A DNA stretch of 64,000 bases from Bacillota bacterium (GCA_023435745.1 JAEZMD010000002.1:186001-250000); one strand, 5' to 3'. Counted from the stretch's first letter, positions 24,295 through 34,156 are shown. Translations and numbers: made by a program. Notes: generated by a model from the sequence alone, not told the origin.

Positions 24295-25797
24295 ATGAAA
24301 AGAAAGCTTATGATTTCAATTGCATTTTTGTTATTGCTGTCGGCAGGAAACTCATGTTATTCAGGAGATTATTCAGCAAGAACGCCTGTCCTGTACAGTG
24401 AAAGCAGCAAGTCGGCTGATCGGGCGGCATCCGGTATCGTTGCCGACCACACCAGTATAAGAATCGACCGGATTCCATTGGATTGGGTTGAAAGGGCTAA
24501 AAAGCAGCTCCATATTGCTTACGGACATACATCTCATGGAAGCCAGATTACGGAAGGTATGCGTGAGTTGACGAACCTTCGCAAAGGTCCTTATGTTTAT
24601 AAAAACGGTTCTCCGGAGGGTTCTCTTGATATAAAAGACAATCCGTTCGGAGGAGATAAGGATCTTGGCAACCCTGACAATAAAACCTGGGCGGCTGAAA
24701 CAAGAAAGTACCTTGAAAAAAATCCGCAAATCAATGTAGTGATGTGGTCCTGGTGCGGTCAACTGTCAAATGCCGGAAAAGAATTTGTCCAAAACTATCT
24801 GGATTTAATGCAGTCATTGGAAGAAGACTTCCCCAATGTAACTTTTGTATACATGACAGGACATCTTGACGGTACCGGAGAAAATGGGACCCTTGAGAAG
24901 AACAATAGGCAGATAAGGGAATTCTGCAAAAACAACGGTAAGGTATTATTCGATTTTTCAGATATTGAAAGCTACAATCCTGATGGAACATACTTTGGGG
25001 ATAAATATGCAAATGACGCATGTGAGTATGACAGCAACGGTGATAAAAAACCCGATAAAAACTGGGCTATTGAATGGCAGGATAGCCATAAAAAGGGCAT
25101 AGACTGGTATCAATGCTATTCAGCCCACAGTCAGCCCTTAAATGCAAACATGAAGGCATATGCTATGTGGCACCTGCTGGCCGAAATAGCGGGGTGGGAT
25201 GCTGAGTCTGAGGACGATAAATCAAATGAAGGTATGAGCTTTGAGTTTTATGCAAGGAGACTGCAAGCATTGAATCTTTTCCTCGGAACGGAAAAAGGAT
25301 TTGATCTTGAAAGAGTACCTACAAGACTTGAGAGCGCGGCTATGCTGACAAGACTGCTCGGAGGCGAGAAGGAGGCCGCGGGCAAGCTTTATCCCCATCC
25401 GTTCAAGGACGCTGAAAAAACCTGGGGAAATCATTATGTGGGATATCTTTATCAGTACAATCTGGCCAAAGGATTATCGGACAATAAGTTTGGCTGTGAT
25501 AAGGAGCTGGATGCTGAAACATATATAACATTTCTATTAAGGATTTTGGGATATTCTGATAGCTCTCCGGATGGAGATTTTTCATGGGACAATTCCATAG
25601 AAGCAGCCGGAGAATTTGGCATTATCAGTACAGAATACTGCACGTTGCTGAAGGACACCCGTTTTAACAGGGGACACATGGCTAAATTGACGTATCTGTG
25701 CCTGTATCGGAAAATAAAAGGCAATAGCATGACGCTGCTGGATAAGCTGGTTGATGTGAAGGCTGTAGATGAAAAAGCGTTTGAAGAGGGAGAGTAA
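24295..25797 (+). CDS. secreted SGNH-like protein with C-terminal SLH repeats
   Basis: 500 residues. An N-terminal signal (KRKLMISIAFLLLLSAGNSC) may be cleaved by signal peptidase I or II; the Cys context is not a standard lipobox. Residues ~60-300 form a globular domain with AYGHTSHGSQITEGM, INVVMWSWCGQLSNAG, FVYMTGHLDGTG, FDFSDIESYNPDG and CYSAHSQPLNANMKAYAMWHLLAEIAGW, an arrangement like SGNH/GDSL-type esterases, though the nucleophile is not certain. Residues ~315-490 contain divergent S-layer-homology repeats (RLESAAMLTRLLGGEKEA, YVGYLYQYNLAKGLSDNKFG). This suggests a wall-anchored enzyme acting on the polysaccharide made by the locus. Confidence 0.7.
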   Translation: MKRKLMISIAFLLLLSAGNSCYSGDYSARTPVLYSESSKSADRAASGIVADHTSIRIDRIPLDWVERAKKQLHIAYGHTSHGSQITEGMRELTNLRKGPYVYKNGSPEGSLDIKDNPFGGDKDLGNPDNKTWAAETRKYLEKNPQINVVMWSWCGQLSNAGKEFVQNYLDLMQSLEEDFPNVTFVYMTGHLDGTGENGTLEKNNRQIREFCKNNGKVLFDFSDIESYNPDGTYFGDKYANDACEYDSNGDKKPDKNWAIEWQDSHKKGIDWYQCYSAHSQPLNANMKAYAMWHLLAEIAGWDAESEDDKSNEGMSFEFYARRLQALNLFLGTEKGFDLERVPTRLESAAMLTRLLGGEKEAAGKLYPHPFKDAEKTWGNHYVGYLYQYNLAKGLSDNKFGCDKELDAETYITFLLRILGYSDSSPDGDFSWDNSIEAAGEFGIISTEYCTLLKDTRFNRGHMAKLTYLCLYRKIKGNSMTLLDKLVDVKAVDEKAFEEGE

Positions 25798-25801
25798 AAT
25801 T

Positions 25802-26083
25802 ATGGACCCAAAAGATATAAGGGCTAAATTATTGAATTTTTTTCAAAACAATTTCTTTTATGGTGAATCCGCAGAGGAAATAAATGCGGATGAATCGCTG
25901 ATCGATAAAGGGTATATTGACTCAACCGGTATCATCGGTCTTGTTGTATTTATTGAGAAGGCCTTCAATTTAACTGTATATGATCCGGAAATCATACCTG
26001 AAAATTTCGATACATTAAATAAAATTCTGGCATATATAAATAAAAAGGTTGACGAATTAAATTCTGTAGGAATAGGAAGGTAG
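25802..26083 (+). CDS. acyl carrier protein
   Basis: 93 residues, an acidic four-helix carrier. The phosphopantetheine attachment site is the Ser in GYIDSTGIIGLVVFIE, a DSTG variant typical of non-fatty-acid ACPs found next to AMP-ligases in surface-polysaccharide loci. PENFDTLNKILAYI is the usual helix IV region. The ATG at 25802 follows GAGGGAG. It begins 4 nt after the SGNH/SLH stop and is followed 4 nt later by the PP-loop gene. Confidence 0.87.
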   Translation: MDPKDIRAKLLNFFQNNFFYGESAEEINADESLIDKGYIDSTGIIGLVVFIEKAFNLTVYDPEIIPENFDTLNKILAYINKKVDELNSVGIGR

Positions 26084-26087
26084 TACC

Positions 26088-27089
26088 GTGCAAGTTTGCA
26101 GGAAATGTTTGCTGTGCGACAATATACCATCAGTAAAAATAGACGGCAGTGGGATATGCAATTATTGCATCGCTTCGAGTGGGAGCCGGAAAAATGCTCC
26201 CGAGACCGATGAAGAGTTTTCTGCACTGCTGGATAAGTATAAAAACAGAAAATACCAGGTAGTCATGGCCTTTAGCGGTGGGAAAGACAGCACCTATGTC
26301 CTTAAGCTGATTAAGGAAAAATATGATGCAGATATCCTTGCTATAACATTCAATAATGGCTTTATCAGTGAATCAAGTCTGAGAAATATTAACACGGTTA
26401 CAGATTATCTCGGGATAGATAGTCTGATTGTAAAATACCCGGCCGAAAAATTAATCGATGCGTTTAAGTTTGCTCAGGACAATAAAATCTTCCCCGTGAC
26501 ATCACTGGAAAGGGCCAGCTCCATATGCAATCTGTGCATTATGCTCATAAAGAACATGGTCTACTATGAAGCAATAATGCGTGATATCCCCATCATATGC
26601 TTTGGCTGGACCCCTGGTCAGGTAGAAACCGACAAGCCTTTACTAAAACTGGATTATCGTATGATATCTAAAGTGTTTGATAATACGAAAAATTCTATTG
26701 TCGGGGGGCTTGGAAGCGGATATGACAAATATTTTCTGAACGCTGGGTTTCTGGAGGAAAATGAAGACAGGATTCCATACCTCTATTATCCCTTTGTTAA
26801 AGATTCATACGATGAGAACAGAATAATCGATGAGATACGGCAAATTGGATGGAATCCTCCTGAAAATACAGATGGCAACAGTTCGAACTGCCTGCTCAAT
26901 TCATATGCGAATCAGAGCCATATTGACGTGTTTGGCTATCATCCGTATGCGTTTGAAATAAGCAGTATGGTTAGAAGCGGTTATATGACAAGAGAAGAAG
27001 GCGCTGCAAAGCTTGAAAAAGCTAAAAATGACAACACATACGAGTTAATTGAAAAAAGATTTCAGGCCGCTCCGTCACAAATACTGTAG
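26088..27089 (+). CDS. PP-loop ATPase, N-acetyl-sugar amidotransferase-like
   Basis: 333 residues. An N-terminal zinc-like knuckle VCRKCLLCD...GICNYC is followed by the PP-loop FSGGKDSTYVL, the layout of WbpG/PseA-type amidotransferases that adenylate and amidate sugars. Further conserved-looking parts are SLERASSICNLCIMLIKN and CFGWTPGQVETD. No HisH/HisF-like ammonia partner is adjacent; the AsnB protein two genes downstream could provide glutaminase activity (inference). GTG start at 26088 behind AGGAAGG. The exact substrate is unknown. Confidence 0.75.
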   Translation: MQVCRKCLLCDNIPSVKIDGSGICNYCIASSGSRKNAPETDEEFSALLDKYKNRKYQVVMAFSGGKDSTYVLKLIKEKYDADILAITFNNGFISESSLRNINTVTDYLGIDSLIVKYPAEKLIDAFKFAQDNKIFPVTSLERASSICNLCIMLIKNMVYYEAIMRDIPIICFGWTPGQVETDKPLLKLDYRMISKVFDNTKNSIVGGLGSGYDKYFLNAGFLEENEDRIPYLYYPFVKDSYDENRIIDEIRQIGWNPPENTDGNSSNCLLNSYANQSHIDVFGYHPYAFEISSMVRSGYMTREEGAAKLEKAKNDNTYELIEKRFQAAPSQIL

Positions 27090-27117
27090 GTTTTAATAAT
27101 GCATCAGGAGCGTATAT

Positions 27118-28626
27118 ATGGAAGGACTGTTTGGGCTTATCCATGAGAGCAGCATCAGATATCCCGGGAAAGCCTTTGTGCGTTATATGAACCATGCATG
27201 GACGTATAGTGAGGTTAGATCCCTGGCGGAAAGTGTTTCTGAATATTTGCTGGAATGCGGCGTGCAAAAAGGGGACAGAGTAGTAATTTTCTGCGACAAT
27301 TCGATTCACTACATAGCAGCCTTTTTCGGAGTATTACGGATAAACGCTGTGGCGGTACCTGTAAATCCTGTAAAAATGCCGGATAGTATCTTGTACATTG
27401 TTGAAAAATGCTCTCCCAGACTGATAGTCGCTTGCTGTTCAACGGTGGGGAAGCTTGACACCGTAAGGAAAATATTTGGCACAAATATTGTCAATATCGA
27501 ATGCCGCGACATCTGGAGCAATTCAGGTCTTGCCGTCAACCCTGATGAAATGCGGGATTTTGCGGTTGACCGGAACGATAACGCATTAATTCTTTTTACA
27601 TCAGGAACAACAGCATATCCCAAAGGCGTCACTCTGACACATGGGAATCTAATGGCAAATACTGAGGCTATTGTCGAGTATCTGCAGTTGACATCTGAAG
27701 ATTCTGTGTTAATGACACTTCCTTTTACATATTCATACGGAAACTCGGTACTGTTAACTCATGCTTTTGCAGGGGCCTCAATAGTTATTGAGAACTCCGC
27801 CACATTTCCCTACAAGATTCTTGAGTGCATTAAAAAGCACAGAGTATCAGGGTTTTCTACAGTAGGATCATATATAAACCTGATGTTGAAATGTATAAAG
27901 AATTCTAATACGAATGAAAACTTTTTCAGTGCTCTGCGTTATATAACTTTTGCCGGTGAGTCTACCAACAATGACGACGTTCGTTTCATCGCCGCAAATT
28001 ATCCTGATGTAAGGATATATGTCATGTACGGTCAGACAGAAGCCGGTGCAAGACTGAGCTATTTTTGCCCGAAACTGATGCCGGGTAAAATGGGTTCGAT
28101 TGGTAAAGGCCTTCGGAATGTTGAGCTCAAGGTTGTTGATGAATCCGGCGCCCGTGTCAAACCGGGAGAAGTCGGTGAAATCATTGCATGCGGACCCAAT
28201 ATTATGAAGTGCTACTGGGAGGATCCCGATGCAACGGAGGAAGTGCTCAGAGGCGGATGGCTGCATACGGGTGACAGCGCCACAATGGATGGTGACGGAT
28301 ATATTTATGTCAGGGGAAGAAAGACGGATATGATAAAGCATATGGGGCATCGAATAAGCCCTGTCGAGATTGAAGATGTAATTAACAGCTTCAGTTACAT
28401 CAAGGAATCTGCTGTAATTGAAAGCACTCTTGATTCTGAACCTGTAATTAAGGCATTTGTTGTACTGGAAAAGGAATGTTCTGTTGAAGAAATAAAAAAA
28501 TACACATATTCAAAGCTGCATGCTTATATGAGACCGCAGGTTTTTGAGATTATTGAGCAATTGCCCAGAACGGATACCGGCAAAATCAGGAGAAGTGCCT
28601 TAAGGAGTAGCAGATGTGCGGAATAG
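27118..28626 (+). CDS. AMP-forming acyl-CoA synthetase/ligase
   Basis: 502-residue ANL-superfamily adenylation enzyme. The P-loop is LFTSGTTAYPKGVTLTHGN; later motifs are YVMYGQTEAGARLSY, GWLHTGDSATMDGDGY (ATP-ribose Asp) and GRKTDMIKHMGHRISPVEIE, with the catalytic Lys in LPRTDTGKIRR. It would activate a carboxylic or amino acid as the adenylate and load it onto CoA or, given the context, onto the ACP two genes upstream. AGGAG precedes the ATG. It overlaps the next gene by 13 nt. Confidence 0.9.
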   Translation: MEGLFGLIHESSIRYPGKAFVRYMNHAWTYSEVRSLAESVSEYLLECGVQKGDRVVIFCDNSIHYIAAFFGVLRINAVAVPVNPVKMPDSILYIVEKCSPRLIVACCSTVGKLDTVRKIFGTNIVNIECRDIWSNSGLAVNPDEMRDFAVDRNDNALILFTSGTTAYPKGVTLTHGNLMANTEAIVEYLQLTSEDSVLMTLPFTYSYGNSVLLTHAFAGASIVIENSATFPYKILECIKKHRVSGFSTVGSYINLMLKCIKNSNTNENFFSALRYITFAGESTNNDDVRFIAANYPDVRIYVMYGQTEAGARLSYFCPKLMPGKMGSIGKGLRNVELKVVDESGARVKPGEVGEIIACGPNIMKCYWEDPDATEEVLRGGWLHTGDSATMDGDGYIYVRGRKTDMIKHMGHRISPVEIEDVINSFSYIKESAVIESTLDSEPVIKAFVVLEKECSVEEIKKYTYSKLHAYMRPQVFEIIEQLPRTDTGKIRRSALRSSRCAE

Positions 28627-30542
28627 CGGGCTTTATCAGTAAAAATTGTATAGAGAGCGACTTAAGGAAGATGGGTGATGTCCTTTCTCACAGAGGCCCT
28701 GATGAAACAGGGTATTTTTATCATGAGAATGTCGGACTGGTAGCGAAACGGTTGAGCATCATTGACCTGAATAACGGGAAGCAACCCTCATATAACGAGG
28801 ATGAAAATATTATTGTTGTTTTGAACGGGGAGATTTTCAACTTTTTGCAGATGCGCAAAGAGTTGGAGGCAAAAGGCCACAAATTCTCAAACAATTCTGA
28901 TACTGCTGTGCTTCCGCATATGTATGAGGAGTATGGAACAGGAATGTTTGAAATGCTGTCGGGGCAGTTTGCGATTGCTGTTTATGATACGGGCTTAAGG
29001 AAGCTTATACTGGCCAGGGACAGGATGGGAATCATACCGTTGCATTATTACTACAAGAATACGGATTTTTTCTTCGGATCGGAAATCAAGGCTATTCTGG
29101 TCAGCGGAAGGGTAAGGAGGGAATTGTCCTGCGCTGCCTTATCCGATGTATTTACCTTCTGGTCGCCGCAGAATGAACGGACAATTTTCCGGGATATATA
29201 CAGCTTGCGGCCCGGTGAACTTCTAGAATTTCAGAACAAGGTTATCAGCCGGAACAGATACTATGAGCTCAAATTCAAGAAAACAGATGGGCAGAATGAC
29301 TTTGCCAAGACGGCAGAGAATATTGAAGACCTGCTTTGTAAAGCGGTTCAAAAGAGATTAATCGGCGATGTAAAGATTTGTGCATATTTAAGCGGAGGGC
29401 TAGATTCCAGCCTGATTACATCGATAATTGCCACCAGGTATGATAGCTCAGTCGAGGCATTCTCCATTGGTTTTGAGGATGAGAACTATGATGAAAGCAA
29501 GTATCAGGAACTGCTGTGCAAGTACCTTGGAATAAAGTACAATTCGGTCTTGTTCAAAAACAGCGAGATTGACGGACTCATTAAAAAAACTATCAGCCAT
29601 ACGGAAGTACCGCTTCTTCGCGCAGGGCCTGTGCCTATGCTCAGACTCTCGGAGCTGACACATCATAATAATGTAAAGGTGGTTTTGTCCGGGGAAGGGG
29701 CTGATGAGCTATTTGGGGGGTATGATATTTTCAGGGAGGTAAAAATCAGGAACTACTTAAGAAAGCATCCCGATTCTGCTATTAGAAAGCAATTATTTAA
29801 AAAAGTGAACTTGTTTTCGGATAGCCGCATACAGTCGGCGCCTGCAGGAAGTCTAAACCTTTTTTACATGCACGGCTGCAATGATGGCCTGCTAGACTCA
29901 CATTATACAAGATGGAGGCAGTTCAGCTTCTTTGAACGATTTTTCTCAGATAGTGTGCAAGCTGAAATAAAGGAAGTACGGAAGGACTACTATAAATACC
30001 TGAATCTGGATACCCAGCAGGAAAGCGAGGGATGGACAGGCATACAGAAGAGTCAGCACCTCGAAATAAAGACCTTTCTTTCCCAATATCTTCTTTCCTC
30101 ACAGGGCGACAGAATGGCTATGGCAAATTCCGTTGAAGTCAGGTATCCTTTTTTGGATGATGATCTGGTGGAGTACTGCATGTCCTTGGATGACAGGTTC
30201 AAGATCAGAGCGCTGAATGAAAAATTCATCCTCAAAAAAATTGCAGAAAAGTATTTACCGTATGATTTGGTTTATAGAAAGAAGTTCCCGTACAGGTCTT
30301 CATTTGATGTGAGAAGAATCATAAATAATCCCTATATTGAATATATACTATCTGAAGAAACCATCAGCCGGTACAATGTCTTCAATCCATCAAAAATACG
30401 TAGTTTTATTGGCGTAATCACTGAAAAGGCCGAATTATCCGAGAGAGAAAGCATGCTGCTAATGGGAGTGTTAACCACGCAGGTCCTTTGCGATGTATTT
30501 GACATTGAGGAGATAAGAGGGGATACATATGAGAACAACTGA
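28614..30542 (+). CDS. asparagine synthase-type glutamine amidotransferase
   Basis: 642 residues. The N-terminal Ntn glutaminase domain begins MCGIAGFISK with Cys2 as nucleophile, followed by LSHRGPDETGYF. The C-terminal synthetase domain has the PP-loop YLSGGLDSSLITSI and LSGEGADELFGGYD. Free-standing AsnB makes asparagine, but paralogues like this one inside polysaccharide loci amidate or amide-link other substrates. Its start overlaps the ligase and its stop overlaps cpsC by 14 nt, so the three are translationally coupled. Confidence 0.9.
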   Translation: MCGIAGFISKNCIESDLRKMGDVLSHRGPDETGYFYHENVGLVAKRLSIIDLNNGKQPSYNEDENIIVVLNGEIFNFLQMRKELEAKGHKFSNNSDTAVLPHMYEEYGTGMFEMLSGQFAIAVYDTGLRKLILARDRMGIIPLHYYYKNTDFFFGSEIKAILVSGRVRRELSCAALSDVFTFWSPQNERTIFRDIYSLRPGELLEFQNKVISRNRYYELKFKKTDGQNDFAKTAENIEDLLCKAVQKRLIGDVKICAYLSGGLDSSLITSIIATRYDSSVEAFSIGFEDENYDESKYQELLCKYLGIKYNSVLFKNSEIDGLIKKTISHTEVPLLRAGPVPMLRLSELTHHNNVKVVLSGEGADELFGGYDIFREVKIRNYLRKHPDSAIRKQLFKKVNLFSDSRIQSAPAGSLNLFYMHGCNDGLLDSHYTRWRQFSFFERFFSDSVQAEIKEVRKDYYKYLNLDTQQESEGWTGIQKSQHLEIKTFLSQYLLSSQGDRMAMANSVEVRYPFLDDDLVEYCMSLDDRFKIRALNEKFILKKIAEKYLPYDLVYRKKFPYRSSFDVRRIINNPYIEYILSEETISRYNVFNPSKIRSFIGVITEKAELSERESMLLMGVLTTQVLCDVFDIEEIRGDTYENN

Positions 30543-31224
30543 TCTGAAGATGTTCTTGCAGATTATCCTTAAAAGATGGTGGCTTATAGCGACAGCAGTA
30601 TTTGTTTCTACAGCGGCAGCAGTTGTTTTGAGCGTATACTTCATTGAACCGGTATATCAATCGAATACAACTCTATATATTGGAAAGGAAGCGGAGGTTG
30701 GCAGCACAGCTACTCTGGATTATTACGACGTATTACTTGGCAGCCAGCTCGTGAAGGATTACCGCGAGCTGGTAAACAGCAGGCTTGTTGCAAATCAGGT
30801 ACTGAAGGATTTAAAGCTTGACAGTATTCCTGTCGGTGATTTTTTAAAAAAACTAAGCGTGGACTCAAAAAATGATACGAGAGTGGTTCAGATATCCGTT
30901 ACAGACACCAGCCCAATAATGGCAAAGGACATTGCTAACAAGGTCGCTGATGTATTTATTGAAAAAGTTATTGTCATTATGCATGTAAAAAATGTGGAAG
31001 TAATTGACCGTGCGGAAGTGCCAAATAGCCCCATCAGACCTAATAAAATAATGAATGCTGCAATAGGAGTTATTGTTGGCGCAGCGCTTGGCTTTTGCAG
31101 CGCTTTCTTCATTGATTTTTTCGACAATACTGTAAAAACGTCTGAGGATGTAAGGGAATATGTGAATATGCCTGTAATCGGCACGATACCGGTTTTCTCA
31201 GTAAAAAGCAAAACGGGTCGTTAA
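30529..31224 (+). CDS. CpsC/Wzz-type polysaccharide co-polymerase
   Basis: 231 residues with two TM helices (WWLIATAVFVSTAAAVVLSV at ~17-37 and AAIGVIVGAALGFCSAFFI at ~180-198) bracketing an extracytoplasmic Wzz domain (YQSNTTLYIGKEAEV, VVQISVTDTSPIMAKDIAN), and the Pro-rich VPNSPIRPNK before TM2. It acts as the membrane modulator of the CpsD-like kinase encoded at 23.5 kb. ATG at 30529 follows GAGGGG. Confidence 0.92.
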   Translation: MRTTDLKMFLQIILKRWWLIATAVFVSTAAAVVLSVYFIEPVYQSNTTLYIGKEAEVGSTATLDYYDVLLGSQLVKDYRELVNSRLVANQVLKDLKLDSIPVGDFLKKLSVDSKNDTRVVQISVTDTSPIMAKDIANKVADVFIEKVIVIMHVKNVEVIDRAEVPNSPIRPNKIMNAAIGVIVGAALGFCSAFFIDFFDNTVKTSEDVREYVNMPVIGTIPVFSVKSKTGR

Positions 31225-31330
31225 TCTAAAAAGAATTTTCAGGAAATTATCACAGCCAATACTATTATAACGAGAAATAGCATAATCATAAAAAGAAAAA
31301 GAGAGGCTTATGACTTAAGGTGGGATTATA

Positions 31331-33184
31331 TTGATTACATATACCCGAAAAGCACTTTTTATGCTTCTTGATACAGTGCTGTTCACAATCTCAATTTATA
31401 TGGCTCTTTACATAAGATTTGAAGGAAAGATTGCTGAACCTTATTTGAGTGTGTTTGCTGATTCACTTATTCTCTTTACAGCAACCGGTATTGTTATATG
31501 CGGATTTTTTGGACTGTATAAAAGCATATGGAGATATGCAAGCGTCAGGGAGCTGATGAAGATACTTGCTGCCATATTTGCTTCTACTGCCGTTATGTAT
31601 GTATATAGATTAACTTTTAGAATTATCTATCCGCGTTCCTTCTATATCATTTTTCTGCTTCTGGCTATCACACTGATCGGAGGAAGCAGATTGTGCCTGA
31701 GACTTCTTAGAGGACTGATTAATCAGACGGCGTGGGACAAAGAGCATAAGAGCAGGGTGATGATTGTAGGGGCAGGAGAAGCGGGCTCCATGCTCATAAA
31801 AGAATTAAAAAGTCATACAGAGCTGAAGCTGGAACCGGTCGTCATCATTGATGACGATAGATGGAAGCAAGGGATGGAAATCAGCGGAATCGCCGTGGCG
31901 GGCAACAGAGCAGGAATACCGGAAATGATTGATAAGTACCGGATAGATGAAATAATAATTGCAATTCCATCTGCCAGCAGAAGCGATCTTACGGATATTC
32001 TGAATATATGTAAAGGGACGCGTTGCAAGCTGAAAATATTGCCGGGTGTCTATGAATTAATCAACGGAAGGGTCAGTATCAGTCATATCAGAGACGTCAT
32101 TATAGAAGATCTGCTTGGACGGGATGAAATCAAGCTTGATACTGAAAAGACCGCTGACTGTTTTAAAAATGAAGTCGTACTTGTCACCGGCGGCGGCGGT
32201 TCGATAGGCTCTGAAATATGCAGGCAGATAGCCCGATTCGATCTGCAGAGGCTTATCATTTTCGATGTATATGAAAACAATGCATATGACTTACAGAATG
32301 AACTTTTGCAAACATATGACGACAAAATAGACCTCGAAGTACTTATCGGATCAGTCAGGGACAAGGAACTGCTAAGACAGGTATTCTTGAAATATAAGCC
32401 CGGCGTGGTTTTCCACGCTGCAGCTCATAAGCATGTTCCTCTTATGGAAAGAAATCCGGCAGAAGCTATCAAAAATAATGTGATCGGAACACTTAACACG
32501 GCACAGTGTGCGGACGAATTCGGCACAAAAAGATTTGTTCTGATATCTACCGATAAAGCTGTAAATCCAACCAATATAATGGGAGCCACTAAGAGAATGT
32601 CGGAAATGATAGTACAGTCTCTTAATAAAATAAGTAATACGGATTTTGTAGCAGTACGCTTCGGGAACGTACTTGGCAGTAACGGGAGCGTTATTCCACT
32701 ATTCAAAAAGCAAATAGCATATGGAGGCCCGGTGACAATCACCCACCCGGATATTATTCGTTACTTTATGACAATCCCTGAGGCGGCGCGCCTTGTGATA
32801 CAGGCAGGAGCAATTGCAGAGGATGGAGAGATTTTTGTTCTTGATATGGGCCAACCGGTAAAAATTGTCGATCTTGCTAAAGACTTGATAAGGCTATCGG
32901 GCTTTGAGCCGGATAAAGATATAAAGATTGAATTTACCGGGCTGAGGCCCGGCGAAAAGCTATATGAAGAACTGTTGATGAATGAAGAGGGTTTGAAAAA
33001 AACAGACAATGAAAAGATTTATTCCGGAAAGCCTCTTGAAATGAGTTATGACGAAGTTCTGCTCCGGGTGAAAGCTCTCGAAAGGTGTATGGGCGACCCT
33101 GTGGCCTTAAGGGAGTGCATGAGCAGAGTGGTTCCGACATATAGCTGTGCGTATAATGAGAAGGCCGTAGCTGAAAGGAATTAA
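31331..33184 (+). CDS. membrane-bound nucleoside-diphosphate-sugar 4,6-dehydratase (WbpM/CapD family)
   Basis: 617 residues. Four N-terminal TM helices (~10-125) are followed by a CoA/NAD-binding-like domain (MIVGAGEAGSMLIKEL) and an extended SDR domain with VTGGGGSIGSEICRQI. The catalytic region STDKAVNPTNIMGATKR has Met in place of the SDR Tyr, as in UDP-GlcNAc 4,6-dehydratases PglF/WbpM/FlaA1. It probably supplies the precursor of 6-deoxy or di-N-acetylated sugars. TTG start at 31331 behind AAGGTGG. Confidence 0.9.
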   Translation: MITYTRKALFMLLDTVLFTISIYMALYIRFEGKIAEPYLSVFADSLILFTATGIVICGFFGLYKSIWRYASVRELMKILAAIFASTAVMYVYRLTFRIIYPRSFYIIFLLLAITLIGGSRLCLRLLRGLINQTAWDKEHKSRVMIVGAGEAGSMLIKELKSHTELKLEPVVIIDDDRWKQGMEISGIAVAGNRAGIPEMIDKYRIDEIIIAIPSASRSDLTDILNICKGTRCKLKILPGVYELINGRVSISHIRDVIIEDLLGRDEIKLDTEKTADCFKNEVVLVTGGGGSIGSEICRQIARFDLQRLIIFDVYENNAYDLQNELLQTYDDKIDLEVLIGSVRDKELLRQVFLKYKPGVVFHAAAHKHVPLMERNPAEAIKNNVIGTLNTAQCADEFGTKRFVLISTDKAVNPTNIMGATKRMSEMIVQSLNKISNTDFVAVRFGNVLGSNGSVIPLFKKQIAYGGPVTITHPDIIRYFMTIPEAARLVIQAGAIAEDGEIFVLDMGQPVKIVDLAKDLIRLSGFEPDKDIKIEFTGLRPGEKLYEELLMNEEGLKKTDNEKIYSGKPLEMSYDEVLLRVKALERCMGDPVALRECMSRVVPTYSCAYNEKAVAERN

Positions 33185-33211
33185 TCCGGCGCCGGAAAGG
33201 AACGGTGTTGT

Positions 33212-34156
33212 ATGAAGAAGGTCTTGATCACCGGTGCAAATGGGATGATAGGAAATGCGCTGGTCAATAAATTTATAAACAAATACGAGCTTATTTTAGT
33301 TGATCAAAACTCAGACAGGCTTGATCAATTTAAGGATAATGCCTTAATTATCAAAAATAGCGTGAAGAATATATCAGAATGGAAAGACGCACTAGACGGG
33401 GTGTACTGCGTTGTGCATTTGGCGGCTGCCGTGCACTGGGCGCCGAAGACCAGGCAGGAAGAGCAGCAGTTTGAAGAAACGAATACAGACGGTACGAGGA
33501 TATTATATAAGGCTTGTTCCGGGCGTGGAGTAGAGAGATTTCTGTTTTTTAGCTCAAATGCTGTTTATGAGGATTCTGAGGAGCTCATATCAGAAGGATC
33601 GCCTGTTAACCCCAGAGGAGCTTATGGCAGGAGCAAGCTTGCCGCCGAGCAGTTTTTGTTAGGAGAGATGAAGACGGGTAAAACAGCCGTTTGCATATTC
33701 AGACCGGCATCCGTATATGGAGAAAATGATAAAGGCAGTATGAGGTTATTAGTATCCTTGTGCAGAAAAGGCGTCGTCCCTATGATTGGCAATGGAGCAA
33801 ACAAAAAGGCATTGCTCTATATAGCGGATATTGTTCAGGCAGTTGAAAAATATATCGAAAGCGAGAAGGATCTGAATGGTGAGATTTTTAACGTTTCGTC
33901 AGGAGATTTCAGATATAGGGAAATGATTAACGTGATATGCAAGAGCTATGGATTTAATCCGTTCAGGGTATATATCCCCGCATGGTTCTGTAAAAACATT
34001 GCATCCAGGATTCGCCCAATTGGAAAGCTGGCAGCTGCTGCGGAAACAAGGGCTGTTTCAATTGAAAAAGCCTCAAGACTATTGGGTTACCAGACAAAGT
34101 ATTCTCTTGAAGACGGGCTGATGGATGCCAAAGGCTACTATGAAAAAGGATCGTGA
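33212..34156 (+). CDS. NAD-dependent epimerase/dehydratase
   Basis: 314-residue extended SDR. NAD motif ITGANGMIGNALV, catalytic Ser in FFSSNAVYED and the YxxxK pair in AYGRSKLAAEQFL are intact, with PASVYGENDKGSM downstream. It acts on a nucleotide sugar for the polysaccharide; substrate not determinable. Good start behind AAAGGAACGG. It lies 27 nt after the dehydratase gene. Confidence 0.88.
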   Translation: MKKVLITGANGMIGNALVNKFINKYELILVDQNSDRLDQFKDNALIIKNSVKNISEWKDALDGVYCVVHLAAAVHWAPKTRQEEQQFEETNTDGTRILYKACSGRGVERFLFFSSNAVYEDSEELISEGSPVNPRGAYGRSKLAAEQFLLGEMKTGKTAVCIFRPASVYGENDKGSMRLLVSLCRKGVVPMIGNGANKKALLYIADIVQAVEKYIESEKDLNGEIFNVSSGDFRYREMINVICKSYGFNPFRVYIPAWFCKNIASRIRPIGKLAAAAETRAVSIEKASRLLGYQTKYSLEDGLMDAKGYYEKGS

